From the NCBI RefSeq assembly GCF_000204055.1, contig NW_006768827.1:88254-152253 (forward strand): a DNA stretch of 64,000 nucleotides, read 5' to 3'. Of the stretch, positions 11,299 through 23,482 are shown in pieces (the stretch's first letter is position 1; the number at the start of each line of letters is the position of its first letter). Origin of the DNA: Melampsora larici-populina 98AG31. Taxonomy: Eukaryota > Basidiomycota > Pucciniomycetes > Pucciniales > Melampsoraceae. Both the position numbers and the translations under genes were made by a program. The notes under the pieces are model-generated. The model searched no databases and was not told the origin of the DNA. It saw only the letters and a program-made list of their open reading frames with translations.

Positions 11299-12524
11299 TC
11301 AAACAAGTGATGCACGTAGTTTTGCTATCAGCAATGGAAGAGTTGTACTGGGAGGCTTTTGAGTCAGGAGCTTTTTATGACTTTCTCCCAATGTATCCCT
11401 CCAAACGGAACAGTAACAATTTGATGGTAAATTCCGGGGAGCTTGACCGTGAGATGAGATCCGAATTGCTGGGGATCTTCTCATGTCCAGCCGGCCAGCC
11501 GCCCATCTTGACCCGTGCAAGGCCCTCTGTTGTCCGAAGGAAATCTCATCAAGCAGATTCATAAGCTCGGAGAATTCCCGACTTCTCCAAACCATTCCTA
11601 CCGCGCGAACTTTACCGGGTCCATCGTCCTCGGTGTCCGAACAACATCCAGCGCTCGGAAGTAAGCTTAAAGCAGAGGAGAGCAGTTCTCTGTCTTCTGA
11701 TTCGACAAACTCCTCTAGAGCGTCTTGACGGTAACAAAAAAGCTAAGAAAATACATCAGTAATTGAGATATTAAAGGAAAAGTGTGTTAGGAAGGTGACC
11801 TACTGTAGCTCGTCTCTGATTTTTCTTTTTTCGGTTGCGATATTTTTCATCTTCCCCCCCCCTTCCTTGAATCCATCTCTCCATGACGGCTCTAAATATC
11901 GAATCACTGGTGTATATATCGTTAATAGGATATTTAGAGAATATACCTTGTGTCAACCCCCTTCGCCAGTGCTTCAGTAAGAACACTAGCATTGTCTGGT
12001 TCCAACGACAGCTCACAGTTGAATCCCAAGCGAATGTGGCACGAGGGATTGAAAACCGAGCAAGATCCTGAAGAAAGAACGACCTGGATGTGAACCAACG
12101 GGCATCTTTTCGAGGTAAGAGCTTGATTGTTTGTTGGGATGGACTAGGCGGCGGAAGATCATTGTGAAAAACGCTCAAATCAGTGAGAATAGCTTCCTCA
12201 GACACCTGAGGAAGCAGATTGAGTTCGAAAGATTCTGGACCAAGTGGGTAAGGTGTACGAGTGTTGAATTTTCCGAGCAGAAATTTCAAGTAGTCGATCA
12301 TAGCTTTATAAGAGCCCGAGTTGCGCTTCGGCAGCCAATCAGCAACCTCTTTATTTTGAGCTTTTGTAGATTTCACTCCAGCCCTGTCTTTGAAGTGCAT
12401 AGGGCGATTGACAAATGCTTTTCGCCGCAAAATGAAGAGTCAATACGCAAAGGTAAAGGAGTTGGTATGTTGGCGAAGGAAAAATGGATATCCACTCACG
12501 TTTGGAAGCCACCACGGTGTTCAT
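11299..12524 (-). CDS. Rust-type multi-copy family protein, complete 3-exon copy
   Basis: The minus-strand model is exons 12524-12500, 12417-11804 and 11742-11299 with introns of 82 and 61 bp. It totals 1,083 nt, 360 aa, starting MNTVVASK. Conserved blocks: residues about 130-200 hold RATFAWDSTVSCRWNQTM, then VFLLKHW and VMERWIQGR; the last exon has a CSDTEDDG acidic block, a WRSREFSELMNLLDE helix, and LPSNCYCSVWRDTL near the end. The same order (ARFTYDWTDSIKSKWN, then RWFNTKARE, then an acidic block and a WRHQHLNEFLHELDEL helix) occurs at the C-terminus of the broken gene at 13341-20750. I associate this layout with expanded, uncharacterised protein families in rust fungi. Function is unknown. 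The start codon lies only 25 nt before the first intron, so an upstream start cannot be excluded. Confidence 0.7.
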
Positions 12525-13340
12525 TTTTAGGGAGTGTGTATGGTCAGAATTTGAGAGTTCTTTGCTAGGAAGATATAAAAGATTATATATGTAAGATATA
12601 GTAAGTGAGAAAGATGACTTCTCCGGTAAGCCAAGTCAAAGACTAAATTGGGTACTGTTCAGTGAAGCGGAAGGAGAAACTGGATGCGAAACGGAAATCT
12701 TGGATAGATTTTTGAAGACCTCTTCTCCAGGAAGATGAAGGAAATTTAGTATGCCAGCGGCTTACGATGATTCCACGTCTACAAAGAAATCATCCAGTCA
12801 GAAACACCAATTGAAAGGTGAAGAGGCTATACGCACAACCTTTTGTCAGATGAAAAACAGAAAGGCAAGGGTGTGGTGCTATCAAGGCATGCCCAAAGTT
12901 TGATGTCCACCGGTTATCTTCATCAAAGAGCGAAGAAGGGCTCATGATCGGCCGCTGGTAAGTTGCTTTTTGCTTTCATACTAAAACTAATTGCGATTTC
13001 TCTCAAAGAGGGCTTATGATCGGCAGCTGATAGTAAGTTTTTTTCCTTTCATCAATAGGAATTTACTGGGCTTTCCAAGATTCCGTCTTTGACTTTCAAG
13101 TTTCTACGTCACATTGGTACATATATCTAAGTTGTACTGCTGACTTTACATATGTATGTTGTTTGGCAAAACTCGTCAACTTTGCGATCCTCCTAAATTC
13201 ACCTCTGACATCGTTTAATCATCTTTCCGCCCTTGCAACTTCTTCATCCTCCATTCAAGAATTGCCTCAACTTCCGCTCTTACTGAACTCTCCTGCTGTA
13301 CTCCAAAGCCGGCAATTAGCCAACCATTTTGTCTCTGCCA
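12525..13340. promoter_or_regulatory. Divergent intergenic region between two family members
   Basis: The 816 bp separates the minus-strand gene starting at 12524 from the plus-strand gene starting at 13341, so it would carry both promoters. It contains an imperfect tandem pair near 12930-13055 (AGGGCTYATGATCGGCMGCTG...GTAAGTT, about 75 bp apart). No TATA box stands out. Confidence 0.4.
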
Positions 13341-14889
13341 ATGTCCATAACAGACCAGCGTCAGTCATTTCACCATAACATGATGTGATACGCTATGTAT
13401 TTCATTTATAGTCTTGCTAACGTTAGGGATGTCTATTTTTTTCAAGGCCAACACAATGGTGTGACGTCACCGGATATGTCGAGAAATTCAAGTGATTTGG
13501 TTTCTCCTCAAGGCTCAAGCTCTCTGGACAAAGATATCACCTTATGCGAGGATACAGGCACCGAAAACGAACAGATCCCAAAGGCTTCAGTGTTTGTCAA
13601 TCATCACAACGGCCTAGGGGCTACATTTCACCATTCAAGCGCCACCTCAACCTCGATCAATGGTGAGTTGCTTATCACAAGGGTTTTGTCATTTGTAAAT
13701 CATCGAATCTGATCCTGAAATGACTCTCTGGTTCAGACAGCCTCCTGGATTCTCGCTCTAGTGATTCCGCTGTGGACGCCAATTTGAATGGTCAGTCCAG
13801 TCCGTCTTCCTCTACATCCTTTACGCTTTCATTTGATTCTGTACTCACTGCGACTGGATGGTTTTATTTACAGATCAAAATGACCAGGGGGACACGATCT
13901 CAGAGCTCTTTGAAGACCTCGAACAGCTTGTTGCTTCACCTGAGAATCGGCACCCTGCCAATCCAGGCGAACCCACTCCGGAGCCCTCTGATTTGTATAA
14001 TCCCTCCCAGGTCACCCCTGGAGCCCCTTCTCTCCCAAGTGCACGACATAAAATCGCTAGATTACCTTATCATATATCAACAGCGTATCACTCAGCAATC
14101 ATGTGTCTGCCAAACTTTGCGAGCTCAACTGAAGCTCCTATGGAAGACTTACATGAACCAGGCCCGATTGTCCCTCGAAAGCGTCGTTACCCATCACATC
14201 CACACAAAGACACGCAGTGTAAGCGTTCGCGTCAACCTCAACAGTTGCCCCAACCGGGGTCTCCAATACAACCTGTGCCCTTGGCCGTCCCCGTCACCCC
14301 TCAAAAACAACGTCAGATATCAAACGACCATGATGAATCGGACCATAAGCGTTGTTGTACCCAGTTCGATTTCACCAGCAACCAACATATTGTCAGAACT
14401 TCAGCAAATCACTCTTCACCGCAGCTTCACGGGAATGTAACCCTCCAGGAGCCTGTGATTGGACTCGATAGACAAGCCCAAGCAGCGTACGATGACACTC
14501 AGGCTCATGCTCGGACTAATCTCACCCCCGTAACTCAACCTTATTGCCAGCCACTTCGAAACCATGACTCAACCAACATCGATTTAGCCACCAAACCTGC
14601 TTGTGAGATCCATATTCACTCACGTGCTCAATCTCGCGAAACACTGAGGAGCAACCACACATCTTCTCTGATTGAAGACTATGGTCAAACGTCTCGCAGG
14701 ACTTCTGGTAGTATCAGCTCTTCCGGCCACCTTCGACTGCCAGACCCTTACCACCAGCAGTCTGCACCCGCTTCACCTTTGCACCACCCGTCTCCCACAC
14801 ATCCGCATCAGAGATTTCAAACGCACAACCAGCCTGGGATGTACCCAAGCGGGCCAGTCGACTCGTCACACGCCGCCTCACGTACTCAG

Positions 14890-15272
14890 CACTGCCAGCA
14901 TTAAATAGGTTCCCTGGTTGGAACATGACCTAGGCTGGGAATATCATTGAGAGAAGAATGGAGAATCAAATCATCTTGCACTGCACATCTGAGCCATAAA
15001 GTATACACTACATATGTGCAAACATCTGAGTAAATCCTTAGCTATCAGCTACATACAGGTCCGTTCAGTTATCTGCTCATCTAGATAAGAAAATCATGTG
15101 TAATACATGCTGTAACTTTGTTCAGATTGAGACGCACATTTCAAAATATTGACTACATATATCACAACGGCTACTCAGGAAATATTCATGGAACTGTGTA
15201 GCAGTAGCAGAATGGGAATCCGATCACTAGGACCCGTATTCCCATCTGGGAACCTCTTTAATGCTGGCAGTG
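14890..15272. mobile_element. 383-bp CACTG-ended MITE inside an exon
   Basis: The element starts CACTGCCAGCATTAAATAGG and ends in the inverse (CCTCTTTAATGCTGGCAGTG). It is flanked by CAG on both sides (14887-14889 and 15273-15275). The disrupted reading frame ends inside it. If the element and one CAG are ignored, the frame of 13874-14889 continues directly into 15276 onward. The 3-bp duplication and CACTG terminus point to a CACTA-related transposase. Confidence 0.88.
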
Positions 15273-15888
15273 CAGCCTTGTATGTCTTTGGGCAGTCAAC
15301 CCCACGACGATGTTCTAGTTCCTACTGGCAATAATCAAGCGCAGTCTTTTTCTAGATCTCACTCCAAAACCACATCACCGCTGCCGGATGTCCCACTTAA
15401 TTCATCTGCAGAGCAATCTCGAGAATCAACCAGAAGCAACTTATCGCAACCACACCATTTGGAGGCTCACGTCCTCACCAGATCTCTCAATTTTCCTGCC
15501 TCGCCATCACAGTATCCTCACAATGTGAACAATCCACCACGTGCGCGATCTGAAGAACCAGCAAGATGGAACCCTATGAATCCACGCGACGGAGATGCTC
15601 CAAGAGACCATCTGTCCTCTTTGTCACACAATGCCATATTCGAATCACCTCCAGTCAAGGCTCTGAATATTACCAAAACATCCCTCTTACCGTCTCAACA
15701 TGAGTTTCAATTTGCTTTTGGGGGAGATCATGCGCCTCATTTCCCTTTGCCTGCGCCGACTCCAGCACCGCCCCAAAGTTCCCACCCGCGTCCTAGTAGT
15801 CTACCATCACAAACCGAGCCCCATAGCTTGCAACAAAGCCAACCACAGCCGGCAACACTAACATCACTTCATGTTTCCCGTCCGTCCT

Positions 15889-16240
15889 CCAGAATGTCTT
15901 TCTGTTCTGATCAAGTTCAGCAAGTTCAAGATAGTCGTCCTTGTCAAAGTGGCCAATCTTCAAGCATCCCTGTCTATCTCACTGAAACCCAGCCAAATCT
16001 AGATCACCGTGATTCACAACGCGATCAATCGTCAAGGATGTCTTTCTGTTCCGAATTTCAGCAAAATCAAAATCCGAGTGCCAGTCAAAGCGGTTGATCT
16101 TCAAGGATGTCCTTCTGCTCCTCTGAATTCCAGCAAAATCAAGATCCGAGAGCTAGTCCAAGCGGCCGATCTTCAAGAATGTCCTTCTGCTCCTCTGAAC
16201 CTCAGCAAAATCAAGATCCGAGAGCTAGTCCAAGCGGCCA
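15889..16240 (+). repeat. In-frame 72-bp coding tandem repeats
   Basis: The coding sequence repeats a unit whose best copies are 72 bp (24 residues) long. Each contains SSRMSFCS, then EFQQNQ or a variant, then a Ser/Gly-rich spacer. About four copies are seen, the last two almost identical, and another partial copy (SSRMSFC) follows the insertion at about 17866. In the third copy the codon CGA seen in its neighbours is TGA (16095-16097), the first premature stop. Confidence 0.8.
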
Positions 16241-17860
16241 ATGTAGTATTTATAGCTCAACAAGAGCTTTACAACACCTAAGAAGGGATAATCTACTACG
16301 TGTAATATAGTAGAAGTTGCCTAAAGACTGCCTTCTTCAAAGAAACCAGCACAAGGGCACTTGCTGACCACTTTGTGATAACAGAGAAAAGGATAAAAGG
16401 CACCAGAGAAATAAAGCAATACTGTTGTTAAGTATTATTCCCAGATTTTAAGCGCAAAAAAGTCACACACTATGTTTATTACTAGCAATACTGTTGTAAG
16501 TATTATTCCCAATTAGACTTGTAGTCTTTAACACACGTAAATAAATTTCTCCTTGCTTTTGAAGGGGCGGATTTAAGTGATCTTAGTACAAATATAGTAA
16601 ATAAATGATGATTTATAACACTACAACAAAAGGTATAAGATGCAGAAAAGGGCGCTACAATCCCAAAATCATCAAGGAGTACTTATATCCACATGTAACA
16701 ATCTTTACAACAGTCAACAGCCTCAAAAACCAATCAAATCCGCCTAAATAACCCTAAAAACCATGTAATGACGCAATGTAATGATCTTGTTACTAATGTA
16801 TGATGTAATTTTCACAGCCAAAATTGATCAATGACGCAATGATGTAATGTACAGCACTTCTTAAGATGAATACAGGTGATTTTTTCCTTGTAAACTAGCT
16901 GAAACCCAATTTTTGAGATTACGAATTTTTTCAGATGTGCTCCAATTTTTGATTACTAAAGTGCATCTTGTAGCCCACGTGTTACTGATCATTTCTGACA
17001 CCTATAAGACCTACTTCTGATGAGTGATGAGTAAGATATTGAGTTGTGAAGTTAAGGTTTTTGGTGTTACATGTGTCTTGTGACTGTAAATTCGAGATTC
17101 ACACCAATTTCTTCTTTCCCTTATAACTTTTTACATACACCTCCGTTACTAATGATTCAAAGGTTGTACATTATGTAATCCACTCTTCTGCGTTGAATGA
17201 GCCATCTACCAACTTATTCTGACGTCATTTGACATATGTAATTAGCTGAAAACCTCCATTTTCGACGATTTTCACCTATTTTCTTCACTTTTCACAGCTG
17301 CTACTCCATTTTCCTTGCTCATGCAATATGACATCATCTTCTATAACCTTAAAAATCCCGGAAAATCCTCTTGGCAACCTTAAATTCCATCACTAACACC
17401 ATTACATATGTAAACTACACGCCTAACCCTTGTTTACCAACTGCAAAAAAGTACCTTTCTGCTAATAACCTCTGTTTCCCCTTATCAACCTTGAATATTA
17501 AAATTGTTCCTGTATAATAAACTGTTTTTCTTTCATATTCTAACCTTATAAAACCCATAACTTAATTATAAATAAGCTAAAAACCATTTTCCAACTTTTA
17601 CACCTATATTTTCGAATTTTTCTTATCTTTTCTTTTTCTGTCTTTTTGTAATAACTTTGTAAGTAAACTATGTTGATCTTAATAATAATTTTGAAATAAG
17701 ATGACATAATAATGAGCTAATAAGTATACATAAGCCTCTAAGAGCTTCAATTGATCTGAAAACCTGAATTTCGAATTCTCTGCTATATTGAAGTTTGCTA
17801 ATAAACTGGTAAAGTAAAGATGATTAATTTTTTTGCTTAATATCATAAATAGATCACCAC
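16241..17860. mobile_element. 1.6-kb insertion in the repeat-rich gene
   Basis: The coding repeat stops at about 16240 and resumes at about 17866, so the AT-rich DNA between them is an insertion; exact ends are uncertain. The first part has LTR-like features: a start at TGTAGTATTTATAG (16242), GGATAAAAGG and AATAAAG near 16390-16425, and a duplicated CAATACTGTTGT...AAGTATTATTCCCA at about 16427 and 16483. At 16619 there is CACTACAACAAAAGG, which resembles the CACTA terminus at 9310, but I found no partner end. Bases 16860-17280 are homologous, in inverted orientation, to 63400-64000. Probably more than one nested element. Confidence 0.6.
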
Positions 17861-20740
17861 ACCGATCTTCAAGAATGTCCTTCTGTTGGACAAATGATAA
17901 ACAACCTAATCTACGGCCTGAACACCCATATACTTATCAACAATCAACACCAGTACTATCTTCTGGGAATCCTACATGTAAGGTCCCTAATCATTAAAAT
18001 CGAAGATGTATCTTACTGATTCTATGACATCTCATCTCCCAGCTGTTTGCTTACACACATCGAATCAGACAAAAGATCCTTTAGACCCCAGTAAGTATCG
18101 CACTGAGCATGATCAGATTCCACGTCATCCGGAAGCTGGTCATCTCCATCCAACTCGTGTAGATTTCCAAGAATCCACAAGGGGAATTAATGGACCTTCT
18201 TGTTTGGATCACAACCATCTGCGAACTTCATGCGCTGCCGTTTCAAATCCTATACACCCAGCTCACCTTTGACCACACCACTCCCAATTCAATAATTCTC
18301 CCATGGCTTTGAGTTTGCAACTTCAGGCTATATCACAATCACGGGAAGTTCAAATGCGTCAGCAGGGCAACGTGGCTTGCAATCAAAATCCACCTAGCCT
18401 TCCTACAAGCCATCACGCCTATGAAAATTTGCAAAATCATCCTCATGCTAACCGTACCCACATAGCCAACCACCTCAATGTACCACCTCAACATCGTCCT
18501 TCAAATACCAATTCCCGCGTTTTGGATTTACCTTGTGAGGAGAATACTGGAAATTACAATTCACTGCCGCTCAATCGACCTTACACACAAACTCGGGTGT
18601 CAAGTAGCCCTCAAAATACACGAAGTTCACGTCCACAGGATTTCACATTCCATCTGGCTCCTCCTGATATCACTCATGATGTCACCAATCAATCCCGGAA
18701 CTCTCAGATGCATACTCAAACTCAAATTACAGCTGAAAGTATCCAGCAAAGACCGGCGCAACACAGTCACAGTATTCCCCATCTGCCCTGTGGCCACACT
18801 TCCACTTCAGCTTCTCAGACGCAAAACTCATCCTCTCTACAACGGCCTGTGTGGAGTGGGGTCCAATTCGAATTCCGGCAAAATCACGAGCCTTCTTTGG
18901 TTTTGCCTTTGGTCACTCCGGTACAGCCTCAATTTTTCAACCCACGCCCTAATGATGGACCACCACAAACTGAACGCAATGACGCCCAACAAACCCGAAA
19001 CCAGCCTACACACTTGACAACAATTTATCAACCTCGTCAATCGTCTATTATGCCCATCTGTCCCGCTGAAAATCAAACAAATCAGCAATCCAGTACTCGT
19101 CAAAGCGTCCAATTCCAAAGAGGGTCAGCAACAGACCAACAAACCAATTTTCAGCCTGCACAAGCAGCAGGATCTCTCTTCAACAAGCCCCGCCGGCCTT
19201 GTCACCTGGTTTTTCAGATGTTAATAGATGTAAGCTCTCTGATAACCGAATTCGCGCCATTCATCTTGATGTATGCTGACCAATATTATCTTTCAGCCAA
19301 TCATCTACACCCATCCGAAGAATTTACAGATCCACATGAGATCAACCATGCTGCGGCTGATGATGATGTACAGAATGTAGGCGATGACACTGAAGAATCC
19401 GACGTTGATGGTGTTTTTGATCTTGCTGAAAATCGCAAGTATCAAGAGCTGGGAGCTTCACGCCGGGCTCAAAAGACAATGGCAAGGTGTGATGGCATTC
19501 GCTTGGAGAAGCTTGCTAAACCGCCTGTAGAGTGCTCTCAACATGAAAGACTCGCCATCGCGATCCAGCATTACAACAATTTGCTCCTAGGTATTGTTCG
19601 GAAAGGTAAAGGCCGAAAAGGCAATCGATCGCTCCCCGAACCCCCTTCTGACGATGAATATTCTGCATGGGACAAACGGAAACTCGAGCGTCGACGCATC
19701 GTTGATAAGGCCGTTGAACAGGCTTGTTCTCTCTACCGCCGAAAACACCCACATGTTCTCCCTGCTCAGCTTGCTAGAGTTGGAGATCACGCCGCTGAGG
19801 ACGCAAATTCTTCAATCCTCCCTGTCAAATTCACTTCGCTAGTGGCCCTCAGGAATTCAGGCGTTCATTATTCAACAACCGTGGCCTCGACTTGTGAAGG
19901 CGCATTGGCCCTTGCTGGATTTGCACGGTTCACCTACGACTGGACCGATTCTATCAAGTCAAAGTGGAATGAAGCCATCTCTTACATAATTCTCCAAGAG
20001 TGGGAGAAGTGCTACAAGAGAGGCGATGCTGATGATTACGATGTCGATGCCAAACAGGTGACCGCCAAAAATCTCCGACAGGTTCTTGATAGGTGGTTCA
20101 ACACCAAGGCTCGCGAGTTTTCAAGCCAATGTCAGAAATCTCCAGAGGAGAAGTCAAACCAAGCCAAAGAGCAGGAGGCTGCAAAAGAGAAAAATCGCCA
20201 ACGGCAATTGCAAAAGCGGGTCAGCCTTTTCATTTACGTTCATCCTTTTCTTTTGTCAGTACACTGATTCTCCCTTGATTCCCCACCCTTTTTGTAGGTT
20301 TGTCAGCTTCGCCGACATACTCTCAAGACGTTTTTCCCAGAACACCACACTCTGCAAGCAATCTTGTCCGAGCGAACAGTTCATTCTGAAGATGAGGTTG
20401 ACTCTGCTGGTCACTCATACCGAAAACCAAAGCTTTGGAGGCATCAGCATCTCAATGAATTCCTCCATGAGTTGGACGAGCTGCATATTGTCATAAAAGC
20501 ACAGGAGGGGGACCAGGCGTGCACTTCTGCTACTAAAGCTCTCCACCGTGGGCCTTATGCCCCTTTAGAGGATCCCGATCTCCTTGCACGCCCTCCAAAA
20601 GGATTTCCTAGAGATTTACTCGACCAGCAATTCATGAATCAATATGTCTCAAGAGTAGCCATCTTCGGCCTTGAACTCTCCGCACACCAGTTTGATCTAA
20701 GGCCCTTACTTGCCCATGCTAGATGGCTCCAGCTCGCAGA

Positions 20741-20911
20741 AGCCTCTTGATAGCTGTTGTATCCAAGAAGCTTGATAATCCGCTTTTTTTTGTTTGTATG
20801 ATCCAATGTGTTTTCAACCCCAGGAGCCTCTTGATAGGTGTATCTATTGTATCCAAGACGCTTTATAATTCACCTTTTTTTGTTCGTATGATCCAATGTG
20901 TTTTTCAGTCA
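20741..20911 (+). repeat. 84-bp tandem duplication over the stop codon
   Basis: Two imperfect copies start at 20741 and 20825. Each contains AGCCTCTTGATAG, then GTATCCAAGA and a T-run, then GTATGATCCAATGTGTTTT. The first copy contains the stop of the C-terminal reading frame, so the duplication lies at the start of its 3' UTR. Confidence 0.7.
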
Positions 20912-21940
20912 TATCTTGTTTTTGCCTGGTTCGAATGGTTGTTTTAATGAAATGTTTGTATTGAATGAAGCGGTGTGAGCCTTACAATCTTTCAACCGTT
21001 GGAGGTTCTTGACATTGGCTAGAGCCAAGCCTAACATTGTATTCGGAGAAATTGGCTTCGTTGATGAGAGTCAAAGCTTGGAATTATGTATCCACATGTG
21101 TTGTCATTGTTAAAACTATCAATATAGAATACATCATCGAGGTATTCCTCTCCTCCTGATCTCATGATCCATGGATCATTAACAAACATAGTGCCTATAC
21201 ACAATACGTACAACGTTCCGTTTCCCTCACATATGTCGATGATCAATGCACTGTGTGTTATGGAACTTTTCACAAATTATTTCGCAAAGTGACGTTTACG
21301 GTAATTTATTGGTGTTGACTTGACTGTCAGACTTAAAACTGATGTCGGATTTTTTTCCCCCGTGGTCTTTGAAAGAAAACAAACAAATATGTATGTACTA
21401 CTATGTAGCGGAGAATGTACATACATACCAATGAAACAGCTCTAGTCACCTTTATCAACGCAGAAGTTCTCAGAAGACCGACTCCAACCTCCACTCATTG
21501 TTCTTTTTTTCCATCTCTGGTCAGTTTTTATTTAACTGTTTCTCTTATTACATATCAATGCTGACATGCAGGATATCCTTATTCCTATGTCAAGCTATCT
21601 GTGGAAGATCTCAGATCGTGAACCGTTGCCGTGATCTCTTTTAGATTCTCTTTGGACATGCGTTCCCAACCTCTCTTGCAAGCAGCTTCACCCTTGTGCT
21701 TGTCGGTTTCTTTTATCGCACAAATGCATATGGATCGATCGGTACGCTACCATCCCCCTTCTTCCGAACCGAAATCCCTTCCATTGTCTTAGATATCATC
21801 ACGCGTTCTTGGGAGCGCTATGCAAAGTCATGGACAACCACGCAGAGTATTTATACTGACCATCACTCTCCTTCTTTCTTGATCAACACATTTCAAGTCG
21901 TGCATAGCTCACTGCCACACTTTGCTTCTAAACCTACACG
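20912..21940. other. Intergenic
   Basis: AT-rich, with no supported gene. The frame at 21696-21944 overlaps the expected 5' leader of the next gene and has no recognisable feature. Pyrimidine-rich stretches near 21480-21560 and 21760-21900 are typical of fungal promoters and leaders. Confidence 0.4.
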
Positions 21941-23482
21941 ATGAAAGTCTTACGTTTCTCATATATTAAGAATTGCGCTACCAAGGCCAAAAATTGGTTT
22001 GGTACGTAGTATCAAGCTTCTTTTTTTTTCGTTTTCTAGGTTGATGTCCCTTTTACTTATTGTTTTTGTTGCACTTCTTCTTTTGATACATATTATTCGC
22101 AGCCGTGACAGCTCGCCGATTCCACGCCTCTCGCCAAACCCGGAACCCTTCCTTCTCAAGCTGCCATCCTCCAGTCTCAGTTCCGTCCTCTGATGTTCAG
22201 ATTTTGCCTCCTACGTTGCCTCGTAGCTCAACTCCCCCCAACTCCACGAGTACTAACGACATCATCGAGCAGGTTACTCCCCACCTTTACGGCACCATCA
22301 ACTGTTATACTATGTTGTCAATCCCTTACACCTCAACTCCCACAGCTCCCACCACCCCCATGAGCATCGACACCACCAGCCCCATGAGTATTGACACCAC
22401 CTCACTCCTCACTCCTCAGTTTTGCGATCCCACCACCCATTACACTATAGCCTCAACTTCACACAGATCTATTCCACGCTTTGCTTCTAGGTCACCCATG
22501 ACACCATTCACTCGCACAAGCATCCCAAGTGATGAGAGTTCCCAAACTTCAATGGTCTCAACACGTGCCAATCCCGCAGGACAAAACATATTTCAGCAAA
22601 TCGTGTCTATACATCGTCTATCCCCTAGTCCCAGCTTTTCTCGGCAGCCCAGTCTTGTCATTGACGCGTCCCCCCCAGATTGTTTAACCCAGCTTGCCCC
22701 GCGAACGCCTCGACCTTATGCCTACATCTCTCCACAAGACTCTTTTGTTCCACTGTCCCCGCCAGCCTATCACACACCTCTCAAAAGGTCTTTCTCTTAC
22801 TCTGTGGATGATGATTTGAATGGTAAGGTTCTTTTACCACATTCCTTTGGGATTAATTAGACCAACCGTCCTAATCTCTTCTGTGTTGTAGCTCCTCGGA
22901 CTTACAAGCGCAATAAGTTGAACAACAAACAATCTTTCTCTTTACCCATGAGTCATGAGTGCAACAGTGAAGATTACGAGGACGATTACTTGAATGGTAA
23001 GCATCTCTTACCACATTCCTTTGGGAGTAATTAGACCAACCGTTCTAATTTCTTCTGTGTTGTAGCTCCTCAGACTTACAAGCGCAATAAGTTGGACAAC
23101 AAACGATCTTTCTCCTTACCTATGAGTCACGAGTCCAACAGTGAAGATTCCGACAGCTTGGCTCCTCTACCGGCTCGTCTCCCACTCTTTAGGAAACGTC
23201 CCTTCTCTGCTTTGATGAATGATGATCAGCCTGGTAAGGATAACTTGAAATATCAATCGTCCTTGCTCAGAACTCCCAATCCCTAATATTGAATGTCTCG
23301 TTTTATTACTACAAGCATACAAGCGCTACAAGATGAGCTCTAGAGTTCGGCTTTATATGGCGGATGCGTTTCCCGCTCCTTCCTCCTCCCGGTATCAGCA
23401 TGGTTGGTGTCTTGACCAAAACAAAGCACCAGTATTTTGGGCTTCTTGTCCAACAGCCGAGATGAGTAGCGTGCCTCATTAA
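21941..23482 (+). CDS. Ser/Thr/Pro-rich protein with duplicated exon
   Basis: Five exons (21941-22001, 22103-22822, 22892-22996, 23066-23233, 23316-23482) join to 1,221 nt, 406 aa, with introns of 69-101 bp. The N-terminus (MKVLRFSYIKNCATKAKNWF) is basic and not a clear signal peptide. Exon 2 encodes a long Ser/Thr/Pro-rich segment with a repeated PMSIDTTS. Exons 3 and 4 both begin AP[RQ]TYKRNKL and continue with SFSLPMSHE and NSED, and the final exon begins AYKRYK. Exon 3 with its preceding intron is therefore a tandem duplicate of the next unit. The C-terminus is richer in aromatic residues and Cys (GWCLDQNKAPVFWASCP). The family is not recognised. The start was chosen because the first exon donor keeps frame with exon 2. 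Confidence 0.7.
22823..23171 (+). repeat. 174-bp exon-intron tandem duplication
   Basis: Introns at 22823-22891 and 22997-23065 are near-identical (both contain TTACCACATTCCTTTGGGA and end TTCTGTGTTGTAG), and so are the exons that follow. The period is 174 bp, divisible by three, so the duplicated exon adds 35 residues without shifting frame. Confidence 0.9.

Larger units (their letters stand above)
13341..20750 (+). pseudogene. Gln/Ser/Pro-rich rust-type family gene, broken by insertions and stops
   Basis: The N-terminal exons splice in frame: 13341-13359, 13447-13662, 13737-13790, 13874-14889. Coding then resumes exactly in frame at 15276 after a MITE and runs to a TGA at 16095. Past a second insertion it continues 17866-17977, 18043-18269 (TGA at 18270), 18273-20219 and 20298-20750. 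Most of the protein is disordered His/Gln/Ser/Pro-rich sequence. The last 330 residues are conserved with the gene at 11299-12524 (FTYDWTDSIKSKWNEA, RWFNTKARE, then after the last intron an acidic block and LWRHQHLNEFLHELDEL). A 67-bp consensus-bounded stretch at 19230-19296 looks like an intron, but splicing it would shift frame. With two stops and two insertions the gene is very probably dead as a whole. The C-terminal part (18303-20750) is still open. Confidence 0.7.

Noticed and set aside
16619..16660. A second complete CACTA element starting CACTACAACAAAAGG
   Set aside because: No inverted partner (TTGTAGTG) was found before the insertion ends near 17860, so only one terminus can be claimed.
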